Assembly: GCA_902479075.1 (NCBI GenBank) | Contig: CABSNK010000007.1 | Span: forward strand, 1 to 64,000 | Length of the DNA stretch: 64,000 nucleotides | From: an uncultured Collinsella sp. | GTDB taxonomy: Bacteria; Actinomycetota; Coriobacteriia; Coriobacteriales; Coriobacteriaceae | Reading direction: 5' to 3' | In this document: positions 17,837 to 26,751 of the stretch, piece after piece | How the letters are laid out: each line of letters starts with the position of its first letter | Numbering within the stretch: position 1 is the stretch's first letter | Program-made: the position numbers and the translations under genes | The notes under the pieces: generated by a model | Seen by the model: only the letters and a program-made list of their open reading frames with translations | Told to the model about the DNA's origin: nothing | Database searches by the model: none

Positions 17837-18178
17837 TTAGCGCTTCTCGGGGATGCGAGCAGCCTTGCCCACCTTGTCGCGGAGGTAGTACAGCTTGGCG
17901 CGACGGACGCGACCATGACGAACGACCTCGAGCTTGGCGATCTTGGGGCTGTGAAGCGGGAAGGTACGCTCAACACCGACACCGAAGGAAATCTTGCGGA
18001 CGGTGAAGGTCTCACGGGCACCGGCGCCGGCCATGCGGATGACGTCGCCCTGGAAGACCTGGATGCGCTCGCGGTCGCCTTCCTTAATGCGGTAGTGAAC
18101 CTTGACGTTGTCGGCGACGCGAACCTGAGGAATGTCCTCGCGGATCTGCTGACGCTCGATTGCGCGGATGTAATCCAT
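17837..18178 (-). CDS. rplS: 50S ribosomal protein L19
   Basis: 113 residues. MDYIRAIERQQIREDIPQVR, then VKVHYRIKEGDRERIQVFQG and the C-terminal VRRAKLYYLRDKVGKAARI are L19 signatures. ATG 18178 (not TTG 18184) has AAGGA seven bases upstream. It is transcribed alone from a promoter at 18248-18275 through a short leader with a hairpin, and ends at a strong terminator. The usual trmD neighbour is absent; trmD lies about 8 kb away. Confidence 0.96.
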   Translation of the reverse strand: MDYIRAIERQQIREDIPQVRVADNVKVHYRIKEGDRERIQVFQGDVIRMAGAGARETFTVRKISFGVGVERTFPLHSPKIAKLEVVRHGRVRRAKLYYLRDKVGKAARIPEKR

Positions 18179-18202
18179 GTGCAATTCCTTACTCTTCTAG
18201 AG

Positions 18203-18226
18203 GTGCCGTACCACCTTAGCCGGCAC
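18203..18226 (-). other. Hairpin in the rplS 5' leader
   Basis: GTGCCG (18221-18226 on the minus strand) pairs with CGGCAC (18203-18208) around a 12-base loop, in a leader of about 63 bases. It could be an L19-type autoregulatory leader, but I cannot match it to a described family. Confidence 0.4.
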
Positions 18227-18247
18227 GTAGTTGAACAAACGTATTCG

Positions 18248-18275
18248 AGTATACACGCGCGGGTTTCTGCTGCAA
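18248..18275 (-). promoter_or_regulatory. Probable rplS promoter
   Basis: TTGCAG (18270-18275) and TATACT (18248-18253) on the minus strand are spaced by 16 bases. The predicted start is near 18241. Confidence 0.6.
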
Positions 18276-18321
18276 GAACAATTTTTTACGCAGACAAAAA
18301 GACAAAACCCGCACATGATAA

Positions 18322-18349
18322 CCGCCCGCCTCACGAATGAGACGGGCGG
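18322..18349 (-). terminator. Terminator-like hairpin after ppdK
   Basis: A 12-bp stem with one wobble on the minus strand (18322-18333 with 18338-18349) and a 4-base loop, 38 bases after the ppdK stop. There is no immediate T tract. Confidence 0.55.
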
Positions 18350-18387
18350 CGTGAAGGGGGCTACGCTAGGCGCCCAAACCCAAAACG

Positions 18388-21138
18388 TTAGGCGGAACGC
18401 TTGGCCTCGAGCTTGGCCTGGGCGGCAGCCAGGCGCGCGAGGGGCACGCGATAGGGCGAACAGGACACGTAGTCCACGTCGGCCACGTTAAACAGGGCCT
18501 TGATGGACTTGGGGTCGCCGCCGTGCTCGCCGCACACGCCAAAGTGCATATCGGGGTTGGTAGCACGACCCTTCTCGACAGCCATGCGCACCAGCTCGAG
18601 TACCGCCGAGTCGATGGTCTCGAAGGGGTTGTCCTTCAGGATCTTCTTGTGCATGTACAGAGGGATGAACTTGGCCTCGGCATCGTCACGAGAGAAGCCG
18701 AAGGTCGTCTGGGTAAGGTCGTTGGTGCCAAAGCAGAAGAAGTCGGCGTGCTGCGCGATCTCGTCGGCAACCATGCAGGCACGCGGCAGCTCGAGCATCG
18801 TGCCCACGGGAATATTGAGCTCGACGCCCTCCTCGGCGGAAACCTCGGCGATCACGCGCTCGATGACCTCGCGAGTCTGAACGTGCTCGGCCGTAATGGA
18901 AACGAGCGGAACCATGATCTCGGGGCGCGGGTCGACGCCCTCCTTGATAAGGCGGGCAGCAGCCGTGGCCACGGCGCGAACTTGCATGAGTGGCAGGTCG
19001 CCAAAGACAACGGACAGGCGCACACCGCGCAGGCCGAGCATCGGGTTGGACTCGACCATGCCGTCGATACGACGCAGGCGGGTGCGCAGAGCGGCAAGCT
19101 CTTCCTCGTTGGCGCCAGCGGCTTCCTTCTTGGTGATGGCGACCTCGAGCTCACGCGGATTATCCAGGAACTCGTGCAGCGGCGGATCGAGCAGGCGAAC
19201 GACCACATCGCGACCGGACATGGTCTTGAACATCGCCAGGAAGTCCTCGGTCTGAACCTTGAGCAGGTCGGCCAGGGCCTGCTGTTTCACGGCCTCATCG
19301 TCAGACAGGATAAAGCTCTGGATGATGTTCTTACGGTCGCCAAGGAACATATGCTCGGTGCGGCACAGGCCAATGGCCTCGGCACCAAACTCGAGGGCGA
19401 GCTCGGCGTCCTCGGGGTTGTCGGCGTTGACGCGCACATGGTTGGCGTGGCCACAGGTCTCGTCCAGACGGATCTCGTCGGCCCAGGACAGGATGATGTC
19501 CAGGTCGCCGGTGAGCTCGGCGGAGACCAAATCGACAGCGCCATCGACGACGATGCCCTGGGTGCCGTCGATGGAGATGACATCGCCTTCGTGCAGCACA
19601 CGATCGCTACCCTCGATGCGCACGACCTTCTCGGCGGCGTCGATGTGGAAGCGCTCAACGCCGCAGACGCAGGGCGTACCCATACCGCGAGCGATAACGG
19701 CGGCATGGCTCGTCTTGCCACCGTGGCTGGTCAGGATACCCTCGGCGGCGACCATGCCCTTCAGGTCATCGGGGTTGGTCTCCCAGCGAACCAAAATGAC
19801 CTTGTGACCTTCGTTGGCGCGCGCGACGGCATCGTCGCTCGAGAACACGACCTCGCCCACGGCGGCACCAGGGCTGGCGTTCAGACCGCTGGCCAGGGCC
19901 TCGTACTTCTTGGAGACATCGAACTGCGGATGCAGGAGCTGGTCGAGCTGCGCGGGATCGATGCGGCTCACGGCCTCCTCGCAGGTGATCAGACCCTCCT
20001 CGACCATTTCGATGGCGATGCGCAGGGCGGCGGTAGCAGTGCGCTTGCCCACGCGGGTCTGGAGCATCCAGAGCTTACCCTGCTCGATGGTGAACTCGAT
20101 ATCGCACATATCGCGGTAATGGTCCTCGAGCGTCAGGAACACGCGCTCGAGCTCTTCACCAGCGGACTCGAGGCCCGGGGTGGTCTTGAGGTCGGCGATG
20201 GGCTCGGTGTTGCGGATACCGGCGACGACGTCCTCGCCCTGGGCGTTTACCAAAAAGTCACCGTAGAACTCCTTGGTGCCGTCGGCCGGGTTGCGCGTAA
20301 AGGCGACGCCGGTCGCAGAGGTCTCGCCCTTGTTGCCAAAGGCCATGGCCTGCACGTTGACGGCGGTGCCGAGCTCGTCGGAAATGCCATGCTGCTTGCG
20401 GTAGATGCAGGCGCGCTCGTTCATCCAGCTGCCAAAGACGGCCTGGATGGCAAGGCGCAGCTGGAGCTCCGGATTATGCGGGAAGACGGGCTTGCCGTCG
20501 GCAACGTCGAGCTCGGGATACAGGGCGGCCTCGACGTTGTCGGAGAAGATGCTCTTAAAGGTCTCGACGAGCTCCTGCAGGTCTTCGGCCGAAAGCTCGG
20601 AATCGACACGAACGCCGGCGACCAGGCGGGCCTGAGTCAGGGCGTTCTCGAACAGGTCGGCGTCAACACCCATAACGACGTTGGAGAACATCTGGATAAA
20701 GCGGCGGTAGCTATCCCAGGCAAAACGCGGGTTTTGCGTCTGGGCGATGAGACCCTGGACGGAATCGTCGTTGAGGCCCAAGTTGAGGACCGTGTCCATC
20801 ATGCCGGGCATGGAGAACGGAGCGCCCGAGCGCACCGATACAAGCAGCGGGTCGTTGGCGTCACCGAGCTTCTTGCCGCAGCGGGCCTCGAGGTCAGCCT
20901 CGGCGGCAACAATCTCATCGAGTGCGCCTTCGGGCCAGACGTTGCCGGCACCGGAGTACTCGACGCAGGTCTGGCAGGTAATGGTAAAGCCGCCGGGGAC
21001 CGGCAGGCCGATACGGCTCATCTCGGCAAGGTTCGCGCCCTTGCCGCCAAGCACAAAATTCATGGACTTGTCGCCCTCAGTGACACAGGTGCCCTGGGCG
21101 TCGGTACCAAAACGGTAAACCCTCTTGCAATCGCTCAC
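18388..21138 (-). CDS. ppdK: Pyruvate, phosphate dikinase
   Basis: 916 residues. It interconverts pyruvate, ATP and Pi with PEP, AMP and PPi. The N-terminal ATP-grasp part (VLGGKGANLAEMSRIGLPVPGGF; SVRSGAPFSMPGMMDTVLNLG), the swivelling domain with catalytic His in GGKTSHAAVIARGMGTPC, and the C-terminal PEP/pyruvate TIM barrel (EMMFLGDR-like EHMFLGDRK, GVCGEHGGDPKS with the catalytic Cys) are all present. The frame is open further upstream, but GTG 21138 has AGGGG seven bases before it. The gene for the PPDK regulatory kinase lies upstream, so control by Thr phosphorylation next to the catalytic His is expected (TSH present). Confidence 0.95.
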   Translation of the reverse strand: MSDCKRVYRFGTDAQGTCVTEGDKSMNFVLGGKGANLAEMSRIGLPVPGGFTITCQTCVEYSGAGNVWPEGALDEIVAAEADLEARCGKKLGDANDPLLVSVRSGAPFSMPGMMDTVLNLGLNDDSVQGLIAQTQNPRFAWDSYRRFIQMFSNVVMGVDADLFENALTQARLVAGVRVDSELSAEDLQELVETFKSIFSDNVEAALYPELDVADGKPVFPHNPELQLRLAIQAVFGSWMNERACIYRKQHGISDELGTAVNVQAMAFGNKGETSATGVAFTRNPADGTKEFYGDFLVNAQGEDVVAGIRNTEPIADLKTTPGLESAGEELERVFLTLEDHYRDMCDIEFTIEQGKLWMLQTRVGKRTATAALRIAIEMVEEGLITCEEAVSRIDPAQLDQLLHPQFDVSKKYEALASGLNASPGAAVGEVVFSSDDAVARANEGHKVILVRWETNPDDLKGMVAAEGILTSHGGKTSHAAVIARGMGTPCVCGVERFHIDAAEKVVRIEGSDRVLHEGDVISIDGTQGIVVDGAVDLVSAELTGDLDIILSWADEIRLDETCGHANHVRVNADNPEDAELALEFGAEAIGLCRTEHMFLGDRKNIIQSFILSDDEAVKQQALADLLKVQTEDFLAMFKTMSGRDVVVRLLDPPLHEFLDNPRELEVAITKKEAAGANEEELAALRTRLRRIDGMVESNPMLGLRGVRLSVVFGDLPLMQVRAVATAAARLIKEGVDPRPEIMVPLVSITAEHVQTREVIERVIAEVSAEEGVELNIPVGTMLELPRACMVADEIAQHADFFCFGTNDLTQTTFGFSRDDAEAKFIPLYMHKKILKDNPFETIDSAVLELVRMAVEKGRATNPDMHFGVCGEHGGDPKSIKALFNVADVDYVSCSPYRVPLARLAAAQAKLEAKRSA

Positions 21139-21213
21139 GATACTTCCCCTTCCATGCACTTACGCGCACGACCGTGGTGACGAATCGACCCGCCGGTTGC
21201 GAGCCGTGAGGGT

Positions 21214-21340
21214 ACTATACGGCGGGCATTGAGCGGGCATGCGTAGAGGGCGCGGGGTTTGGTAAACGTGATAAATGTTACGGTAAACGGTAGGTAAAGG
21301 TGGTTACCTTATGAAGATACCACTGCAAGAGAATTGCAGT
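21214..21340 (-). promoter_or_regulatory. ppdK promoter region with repeated GGTAAA sites and an inverted repeat
   Basis: On the minus strand a -10-like TATAGT lies at 21214-21219; no good -35 is seen. Upstream are two exact GGTAAACG copies (21261-21268, 21282-21289; 21 bases apart), a third GGTAAAGG (21293-21300), GGTTACC (21302-21308) and a perfect 7-bp inverted repeat ACTGCAA/TTGCAGT (21322-21340). The layout suits an activator-dependent promoter. The rest of 21139-21435 shows nothing further. Confidence 0.4.
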
Positions 21341-21435
21341 TCAAATGCAAGTTCTTTGCTAAATCGCTTTACCAATATCGTGCATTATTTTTGGTAGTCT
21401 TTAAAAGACGGTGCATTTTTAGCTACCCCAATGAG

Positions 21436-22311
21436 TTAGCTTTGCTGGGCTCGGCGGGCGGCGCGACGGGCACGAGCTTCTTGGACTTCCCCCAAGTGAC
21501 CGATGATCTCGGAGGCGCTCTCCTCGATCGCTTTGCCGTCGGTGCGCACCACAAAGCAGCCCAGGCGCTTCATAAGAGCACGGGCCTCCTCGAGCTCGCT
21601 GCGCACGCTCTCAGGCTCAGCATAGGAGCCGGCAACGGCGCGGGCATAGTCATCGCCCAAGCGGCTATCGCGAATCCCGGAGATCACGTCAACAGTCGAA
21701 ATCAGACCAAACAACCGCATCGGATCGACCTCGTAAATTGACTTCGGCGGCTCCATGCCATGGGCCAACGGAACATTGGCAACCTTATAACCTTGATAGG
21801 CCAAATACATCGACAGCGGCGTCTTGGACGTGCGGGACACGCCCAACAGCACGATATCGGCACCCGACAGATCGTCGCAACCGCGCCCGTCGTCGTGCTC
21901 AACAAAATACTCCATGGCCTCGATGCGATGGAAATAGCGGTCATCGGTCTTATGAATCACGCCCGCGACGCCCTTGGGCGGCACACCGATGAGCGACGAC
22001 AGCACGGCGAGCGTCGGGCCGATCAGGTCAACCGAACGAATATGCAGCATGCCCAGGTAATCGAGCACGCGGGCGCGCAGCGCCGGGTCGACGATGGTGT
22101 GAAACACAGCGATATCGCGATGGTCGGCATCGACGCGCGGTCCCACAAACGACTTGACCTGCTCCACCGAGGTCACCTTGGGCAGGCGCAAAACACGAAA
22201 AGCCCCTTCATCAAATTGCCCGGACGCCGCAAGCACCACCTCACAAGCGGTATCACCGAGCGAGTCGGAGATAACGATAACGGTGGGACGAGCGGTGACC
22301 GGGCAATCCAT
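21436..22311 (-). CDS. ppsR: Pyruvate, phosphate dikinase regulatory protein (bifunctional kinase/phosphorylase, DUF299)
   Basis: 291 residues. Members use ADP to phosphorylate, and Pi to dephosphorylate, the Thr beside the catalytic His of PPDK or PEP synthase. The diagnostic P-loop GVSRTSKTPLSMYLA is at about residues 160-174; the N-terminal VIVISDSLGDTACEVV and HKTDDRYFHRIEAMEY complete the pattern. The C-terminal tail is Arg/Ala-rich. ATG with AAGGAG upstream. Position upstream of ppdK on the same strand argues for a PPDK target. The symbol is used loosely for the family. Confidence 0.93.
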   Translation of the reverse strand: MDCPVTARPTVIVISDSLGDTACEVVLAASGQFDEGAFRVLRLPKVTSVEQVKSFVGPRVDADHRDIAVFHTIVDPALRARVLDYLGMLHIRSVDLIGPTLAVLSSLIGVPPKGVAGVIHKTDDRYFHRIEAMEYFVEHDDGRGCDDLSGADIVLLGVSRTSKTPLSMYLAYQGYKVANVPLAHGMEPPKSIYEVDPMRLFGLISTVDVISGIRDSRLGDDYARAVAGSYAEPESVRSELEEARALMKRLGCFVVRTDGKAIEESASEIIGHLGEVQEARARRAARRAQQS

Positions 22312-22345
22312 GCGGGGCTCCTTTTGCGCTTACGCGCAGGCTGGC

Positions 22346-24442
22346 TTACTTTTTGCGAGCAAGCTCACCGATGTTGGCGATGCCGGAGAAAACGGCCTCG
22401 AAGCGGTTGAGCAGCTTAAGGCGATTATCGCGAAGCTGCTCATCCTTGTCCATGACCATAACCTCGTCGAAGAAGCGGTCGATGGGAGCACGCAGAGCTG
22501 CAAGAGCGGCGAATGCGGCCGGGTAATCCTCGGCAGCAAGGGCGGCATCGACAGCGGTCTGAGCAGCCTCGGAGGCGTCGGCGAGCGCGAGCTCGGCCTC
22601 GCCCATCAGGCTGCGGTCGTACTCCGCACCAAGCTCGGGCTTGGAGATGTGCGCGGCGCGGGCATAGGCGGTAGCCAGGTTGTCGAAGGTCTCGGCGTCG
22701 TTCTTGCGAGCCTCGTCGAGTGCGGCGCAGCGGGCGAAGAAGACAGACGGGGCGATGATGTGCACCGCGGAGACGGCGGCGACGGTATCGGCGGGAATCT
22801 TCTCATCGCGGGCCATGCTCACCAGGCGGCCGTGGAAGAAGTCACGGACCTGCTGGGCGACCTCGGCGGCATCGAACTCGATACCCTGCTCGCTATAGAG
22901 CTCAAGGGCGAAGTCGATCAGCGACGTGGGGTCAATCGGCAGACGATCGCGCAGGATGTTGATGATGCCGATGGCGGCGCGACGCAGCGCGTACGGGTCG
23001 GAGGAGCCGGTCGGGGGCTCGCCGATGGCAAAGATACCGGCAATGGTATCGAGCTTGTCGGCACAGGCCACGATGCAGCCAGCGGTGCCCTCGGGCAGCT
23101 CATCACCGGCAAAGCGGGGACGATAATGATCGCGAATGGCGTGGGCGACCTCGTCGTTCTCCCCCATCGCGGAGGCGTAATAACCACCCATTACGCCCTG
23201 CTGGCTCGTGAACTCGACGACGGCGTTGGACACCAGGTCGGCCTTGCACAGGTGCGCGGCGCGAGCGGCATCGGCAGCCAGGTGGGCGCCCAGATGGGTC
23301 TCGCGGGCGATGGCGAGCGCAAGCTGCTCAATGCGCTCAGACTTGGCGAGCACGCTACCAAGCTTCTCCTGGAAGGCGACCTTAGCCAGACGCTCGCGGA
23401 ACTCGTCGAGGGAGATCTTCAGGTCCTCCTCGTAGAAGAACTTGGCGTCGTCCAGACGGGCGCGCACGACGCGCTCGTTGCCGTCGATCACGCGCTCGGC
23501 ATTCTCGGGCTTGCTGTTGGAAACGACCACGAACTCACGCGTGAGCTTGCCATCGCCGTCATAAATCGGGAAGTAGCGCTGGTTGGTGAGCATGGACTCG
23601 CAGATGATCTCGTGCGGGACCTTGAGGAACTCCTCATCGAAGGTACCAACGAGCACCGTCGGCCACTCGCAGAGATTGATGACCTCCTCAAAGACCTTCT
23701 TGGGCGTGTCAACATGGCAGCCGGGGCGAGCGGCCTCGACCTCGGCGATGCCGGCAAGGATGGCCTCACGACGACGCTCGGCAGAAAGCACGCCGGCGTC
23801 CTCAAGCACCTGCTCGTAAACAGCGGGGCTGGCGACCACATGGTCACCGGGGCCAAGTACGCGATGGCCACGCGTGGTGTTGCCACTCGTCACGTCGGCA
23901 AACGACACGGGCACGACGTCCTCGCCCAAAAGGCAGCAGATCCAACGGACCGGACGAACAAACGTAGCGTGCTCGTGGCCCCAGCGCTGGCTGCGGTAGT
24001 TGGGCCACTGCAGGCCGGCGATGGTCTTCTCGCAAAGGGCCGTCAGGATCGGGGTAGCCGGTGCGGAGGGAATGTTCTTCTCGGCGAACACGTACTCGCG
24101 GCCGTCAGTGTCCTCGCGTCGAACCAGATCCTCGGCAGCCACACCGCACTTGCGGGCGAAGCCCTGAGCGGCCTTGGTGGCGTTGCCGTCGGCATCAAAG
24201 GCAATGTTTGCCGCGGGGCCGCGCTTGACCTCATGGACCTCATCGGTCGCGGTGGCGACGTTGGCCACGAGCGCAGCCAGACGACGCGGGCTCGAGATCA
24301 CGCGGACCTCGCCATGGGCCAGACCGGCCTCGTCGAGGCCCTTGGCCATCATGGTGCCAAGCTGCTTGACGGCATTGTTCAGCGGTGCGGAGGGCATTTC
24401 CTCCGTACCGATCTCAAACAGGAAATCCTTAGCGTCTGCCAT
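22346..24442 (-). CDS. glyS: Glycyl-tRNA synthetase beta subunit
   Basis: 698 residues, the normal size for the beta subunit of the alpha2-beta2 enzyme. FLFEIGTEEMPS at the N-terminus and the following RVISSPRRLAALV are family signatures; FVRPVRWICCLLGEDVVPV (about residue 170) and the DALR-type C-terminal region with FFDEVMVMDKD are also visible. It binds and orients tRNA-Gly while GlyQ holds the active site. It follows glyQ after three bases. Confidence 0.95.
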   Translation of the reverse strand: MADAKDFLFEIGTEEMPSAPLNNAVKQLGTMMAKGLDEAGLAHGEVRVISSPRRLAALVANVATATDEVHEVKRGPAANIAFDADGNATKAAQGFARKCGVAAEDLVRREDTDGREYVFAEKNIPSAPATPILTALCEKTIAGLQWPNYRSQRWGHEHATFVRPVRWICCLLGEDVVPVSFADVTSGNTTRGHRVLGPGDHVVASPAVYEQVLEDAGVLSAERRREAILAGIAEVEAARPGCHVDTPKKVFEEVINLCEWPTVLVGTFDEEFLKVPHEIICESMLTNQRYFPIYDGDGKLTREFVVVSNSKPENAERVIDGNERVVRARLDDAKFFYEEDLKISLDEFRERLAKVAFQEKLGSVLAKSERIEQLALAIARETHLGAHLAADAARAAHLCKADLVSNAVVEFTSQQGVMGGYYASAMGENDEVAHAIRDHYRPRFAGDELPEGTAGCIVACADKLDTIAGIFAIGEPPTGSSDPYALRRAAIGIINILRDRLPIDPTSLIDFALELYSEQGIEFDAAEVAQQVRDFFHGRLVSMARDEKIPADTVAAVSAVHIIAPSVFFARCAALDEARKNDAETFDNLATAYARAAHISKPELGAEYDRSLMGEAELALADASEAAQTAVDAALAAEDYPAAFAALAALRAPIDRFFDEVMVMDKDEQLRDNRLKLLNRFEAVFSGIANIGELARKK

Positions 24443-24445
24443 GGC

Positions 24446-25357
24446 TTACGCCACCTCGCCTTCCTGGTCGGCATTCTCGTTGATTCCGGCGACCTCGGCC
24501 ATATAGGCCTCGCAGCACGCCTTGGCGACGGCGCGGACGCGCAGGATGTAGTTGGCACGCTCGACCGCGGACAGCGCACCGCGGGCATCGAGCAGGTTGA
24601 AGGCATGGCTGCACTTCATGACGCAGTCGTATGCGGGCAGCGGCAGCTTGCGCTCAAGGCAGGAATGACACTCGGCCTCGTAGTCGTCAAACTTCTGACG
24701 CATCATCTCGACGTTGGCGACCTCAAAGTTGTAAGCACTAAACTCACGCTCGTTCTCCAGGAACACGTCGCCGTAGGTCATCGGCGTGCCATCGGGCAGA
24801 TAGCTCCAAACCAGGTCGTAGACGGAGTTGACACCCTGGGCGTACATGGCGATGCGCTCCAGACCATAGGTGATCTCGACGGGCACGGGGTCGACCTCGA
24901 TGCCGCCTACCTGCTGGAAGTACGTAAACTGCGTGACCTCCATGCCGTTGAGCCAGACCTCCCAGCCAAGGCCCCAGGCGCCCAGGGTCGGGCTCTCCCA
25001 GTCATCCTCGACAAAACGGACGTCATGATCGTTGGGGTCCAGGCCGATAGCGGCAAGAGACCCCAGGTAAAGCTCCTGGGCGTTGACCGGAGACGGCTTG
25101 ATGAGCACCTGGAACTGATAGTAGTGCTGCATGCGGTTGGGGTTCTCGCCGTAGCGGCCGTCGGCAGGACGGCGGCAAGGCTGAGCGTAGCAGGTGCGCC
25201 ACTCGGCGGGACCGAGCGAGCGCAGCGTGGTCGCGGTGTGGAAGGTACCGGCACCGACCTCGGAGTCATAGGGCTGCATAATGACGCAGCCCTGCTCGCC
25301 CCAGTACTGCTGGAGGCGCAGGATGATGTCTTGGAAGGAAAGCGATGAAGCGTTCAT
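24446..25357 (-). CDS. glyQ: Glycyl-tRNA synthetase alpha subunit
   Basis: 303 residues. Class II catalytic subunit. SFQDIILRLQQYWGEQGCVIMQPYD at the N-terminus (split motif), GAGTFHTATTLRSLGP and AYVQPCRRP-like CYAQPCRRPADGRYGENPNR are diagnostic, with GGIEVDPVPVEITYGLERIAMY later. ATG with GAGGGG/AGAGG upstream. Only 59 bases separate it from lepB, with a -10-like TATAGT at 25404-25409 but no T-box leader. Confidence 0.96.
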   Translation of the reverse strand: MNASSLSFQDIILRLQQYWGEQGCVIMQPYDSEVGAGTFHTATTLRSLGPAEWRTCYAQPCRRPADGRYGENPNRMQHYYQFQVLIKPSPVNAQELYLGSLAAIGLDPNDHDVRFVEDDWESPTLGAWGLGWEVWLNGMEVTQFTYFQQVGGIEVDPVPVEITYGLERIAMYAQGVNSVYDLVWSYLPDGTPMTYGDVFLENEREFSAYNFEVANVEMMRQKFDDYEAECHSCLERKLPLPAYDCVMKCSHAFNLLDARGALSAVERANYILRVRAVAKACCEAYMAEVAGINENADQEGEVA

Positions 25358-25416
25358 GCCTCTAATATCCCCTCGTCGAAACGATTACACGGTTAGGTAC
25401 TGTACTATAGCGGTTT

Positions 25417-25980
25417 TTAATCGATAGTGCCGATGCGGTTGAGCGGCCAGTAGCGCACAAGCGCCACGGCGATCAAATCAGAGCGATCGACGGGACCAAA
25501 GTAGCGTGAGTCGGCAGAGTTTTCGCGGTTGTCGCCCATCACCCACACGCACCCGTCGGGAACGGTGTAGGGATAGCTTACCTGAGCGCCGGGAGCCTGG
25601 ACCGAAAGCGGCCAGCTCATGCCGGTCGTGTAGCCCTCGTCGAGCGCCTGGCCGTCAACGACCACCTTGCCATCCTGGAGGTCGACCGTCTGGCCGGCCA
25701 TGGCAATAACACGCTTGACGAGAACATCGTGCTCGGAGGTGCCATCGGGGTTGTGGAACACCACGATATCGCCTTGGCTGACAGGCTGGCCGAGCTCAAG
25801 GCTCACCTTTTGCGCCAGGATCTGGTCGCCGATCTCAATCGTGGACTCCATGGAGCCGGTGGGCACCACAAAGGGTTCGACCACAAACGAGCGAATCAGG
25901 AAGGTGGCGACCAGTGCGATCGCGACGACCACGATCCACTCAAACGCACCCTTTAGCACGGAATGCTGCGATGGAACCAT
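25417..25980 (-). CDS. lepB: Signal peptidase I
   Basis: 187 residues. Membrane serine protease releasing secreted proteins. One N-terminal membrane segment (WIVVVAIALVATFLIRSF, about 15-32), catalytic Ser in VPTGSMESTIEIGD and catalytic Lys in DVLVKRVIAMAGQTV; GDNRENSADSRYFGPV is the third conserved box. ATG 25980 is chosen over GTG 25986 because AAGGAG is five bases upstream. The Gram-positive-like short form with one membrane span. It overlaps closely with trmD upstream (stop at 25983), so it is in the rpsP-khpA-rimM-trmD-lepB operon. Confidence 0.94.
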   Translation of the reverse strand: MVPSQHSVLKGAFEWIVVVAIALVATFLIRSFVVEPFVVPTGSMESTIEIGDQILAQKVSLELGQPVSQGDIVVFHNPDGTSEHDVLVKRVIAMAGQTVDLQDGKVVVDGQALDEGYTTGMSWPLSVQAPGAQVSYPYTVPDGCVWVMGDNRENSADSRYFGPVDRSDLIAVALVRYWPLNRIGTID

Positions 25981-25982
25981 TC

Positions 25983-26741
25983 TCACTCCTTGCTCGGCGA
26001 ATACGATGCGTCCAGGATGTCCTGCGCGTATGCGCGCTCCTCGGGCGTAAGCCGCGCCGTCTCGATCAGGTCGGGACGCCAGCGGCAGGTGCGCTCGATG
26101 GCATTCTTACGGCGCCAGGCGTCAACCTTGGCATGGTCACCGCTCACGAGCACCGGCGGCACGCCCTCGCCGTTGAACTCGGCGGGACGGGTGTACTGCG
26201 CGTACTCGAGCAGGCCACCGTCCTCGGCAGTCGAGAACGACTCATCGACGTTGCTCATCTCGTCGCCAAGGGCGCCGGGAATCAAGCGCACGACGGCATC
26301 GGCAACGACCATAGCGGGAAGCTCGCCGCCCGTGAGCACGTAGTCGCCGATCGACAGGCGCTCGTCGGCATACGCATACGCGCGCTCGTCGACGCCCTCG
26401 TAGCGGCTGCAGACAAACAGCAGACGCTCGCTTTTGAGCAAGCGCTCGGCCACATGCTGCGTAAAGGGTTCGCCGCAGGGCGTAAAGAACACCACGGTGG
26501 GCTTGGGACCCTCGGAGCTAATAGCCTCGATGGCCTCGGCGATGGGCTCGACCTTCATGAGCATGCCCTGCCCGCCGCCATACGGCTCGTCATCGACGGT
26601 ACGATGGCGGTCGTGCGTCCAGTCACGCAGGTTATAGGCCTTAAAATCAAAAAGGCCGGCCTTGCGGGCGCGGCCCAAGATCGATGTGGACATGACGGGC
26701 TCAAACATCTCGGGAAAGACCGAAAGGGTCTCGATCAGCAT
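25983..26741 (-). CDS. trmD: tRNA (guanine-N1)-methyltransferase TrmD
   Basis: 252 residues. SPOUT methyltransferase making m1G37, which prevents frameshifting. LSVFPEMFEPVMSTSILGRA, DDEPYGGGQGMLMKVEPI, YEGVDERAYAYADERLSIGDYVLTGGE (in parts, about 120-147) mark the trefoil knot. ATG with GGGAGG upstream. It follows rimM by ten bases. Confidence 0.96.
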   Translation of the reverse strand: MLIETLSVFPEMFEPVMSTSILGRARKAGLFDFKAYNLRDWTHDRHRTVDDEPYGGGQGMLMKVEPIAEAIEAISSEGPKPTVVFFTPCGEPFTQHVAERLLKSERLLFVCSRYEGVDERAYAYADERLSIGDYVLTGGELPAMVVADAVVRLIPGALGDEMSNVDESFSTAEDGGLLEYAQYTRPAEFNGEGVPPVLVSGDHAKVDAWRRKNAIERTCRWRPDLIETARLTPEERAYAQDILDASYSPSKE

Positions 26742-26751
26742 GTTGTCCTCC

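Noticed and set aside
18203..18241. The minus-strand rplS leader contains AAGGTGGTACGG, similar to the T-box antiterminator bulge
   Set aside because: The leader is only about 63 bases, with no stem I, specifier or terminator before the gene, and L19 is not a T-box-regulated gene; it is treated as a plain leader hairpin.
18523..21180. 885-residue plus-strand open frame
   Set aside because: Antisense shadow of ppdK, for the same reasons.
21334..21741. 135-residue plus-strand frame overlapping the ppsR end
   Set aside because: It lies almost entirely over the ppsR coding region on the opposite strand, has no ribosome binding site and no recognisable motif.
22154..25348. 1064-residue plus-strand open frame
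   Set aside because: It is the antisense shadow of glyS and glyQ, produced by high-GC codon bias; it has a Leu/Gly/Val/Asp-rich composition and no domain.
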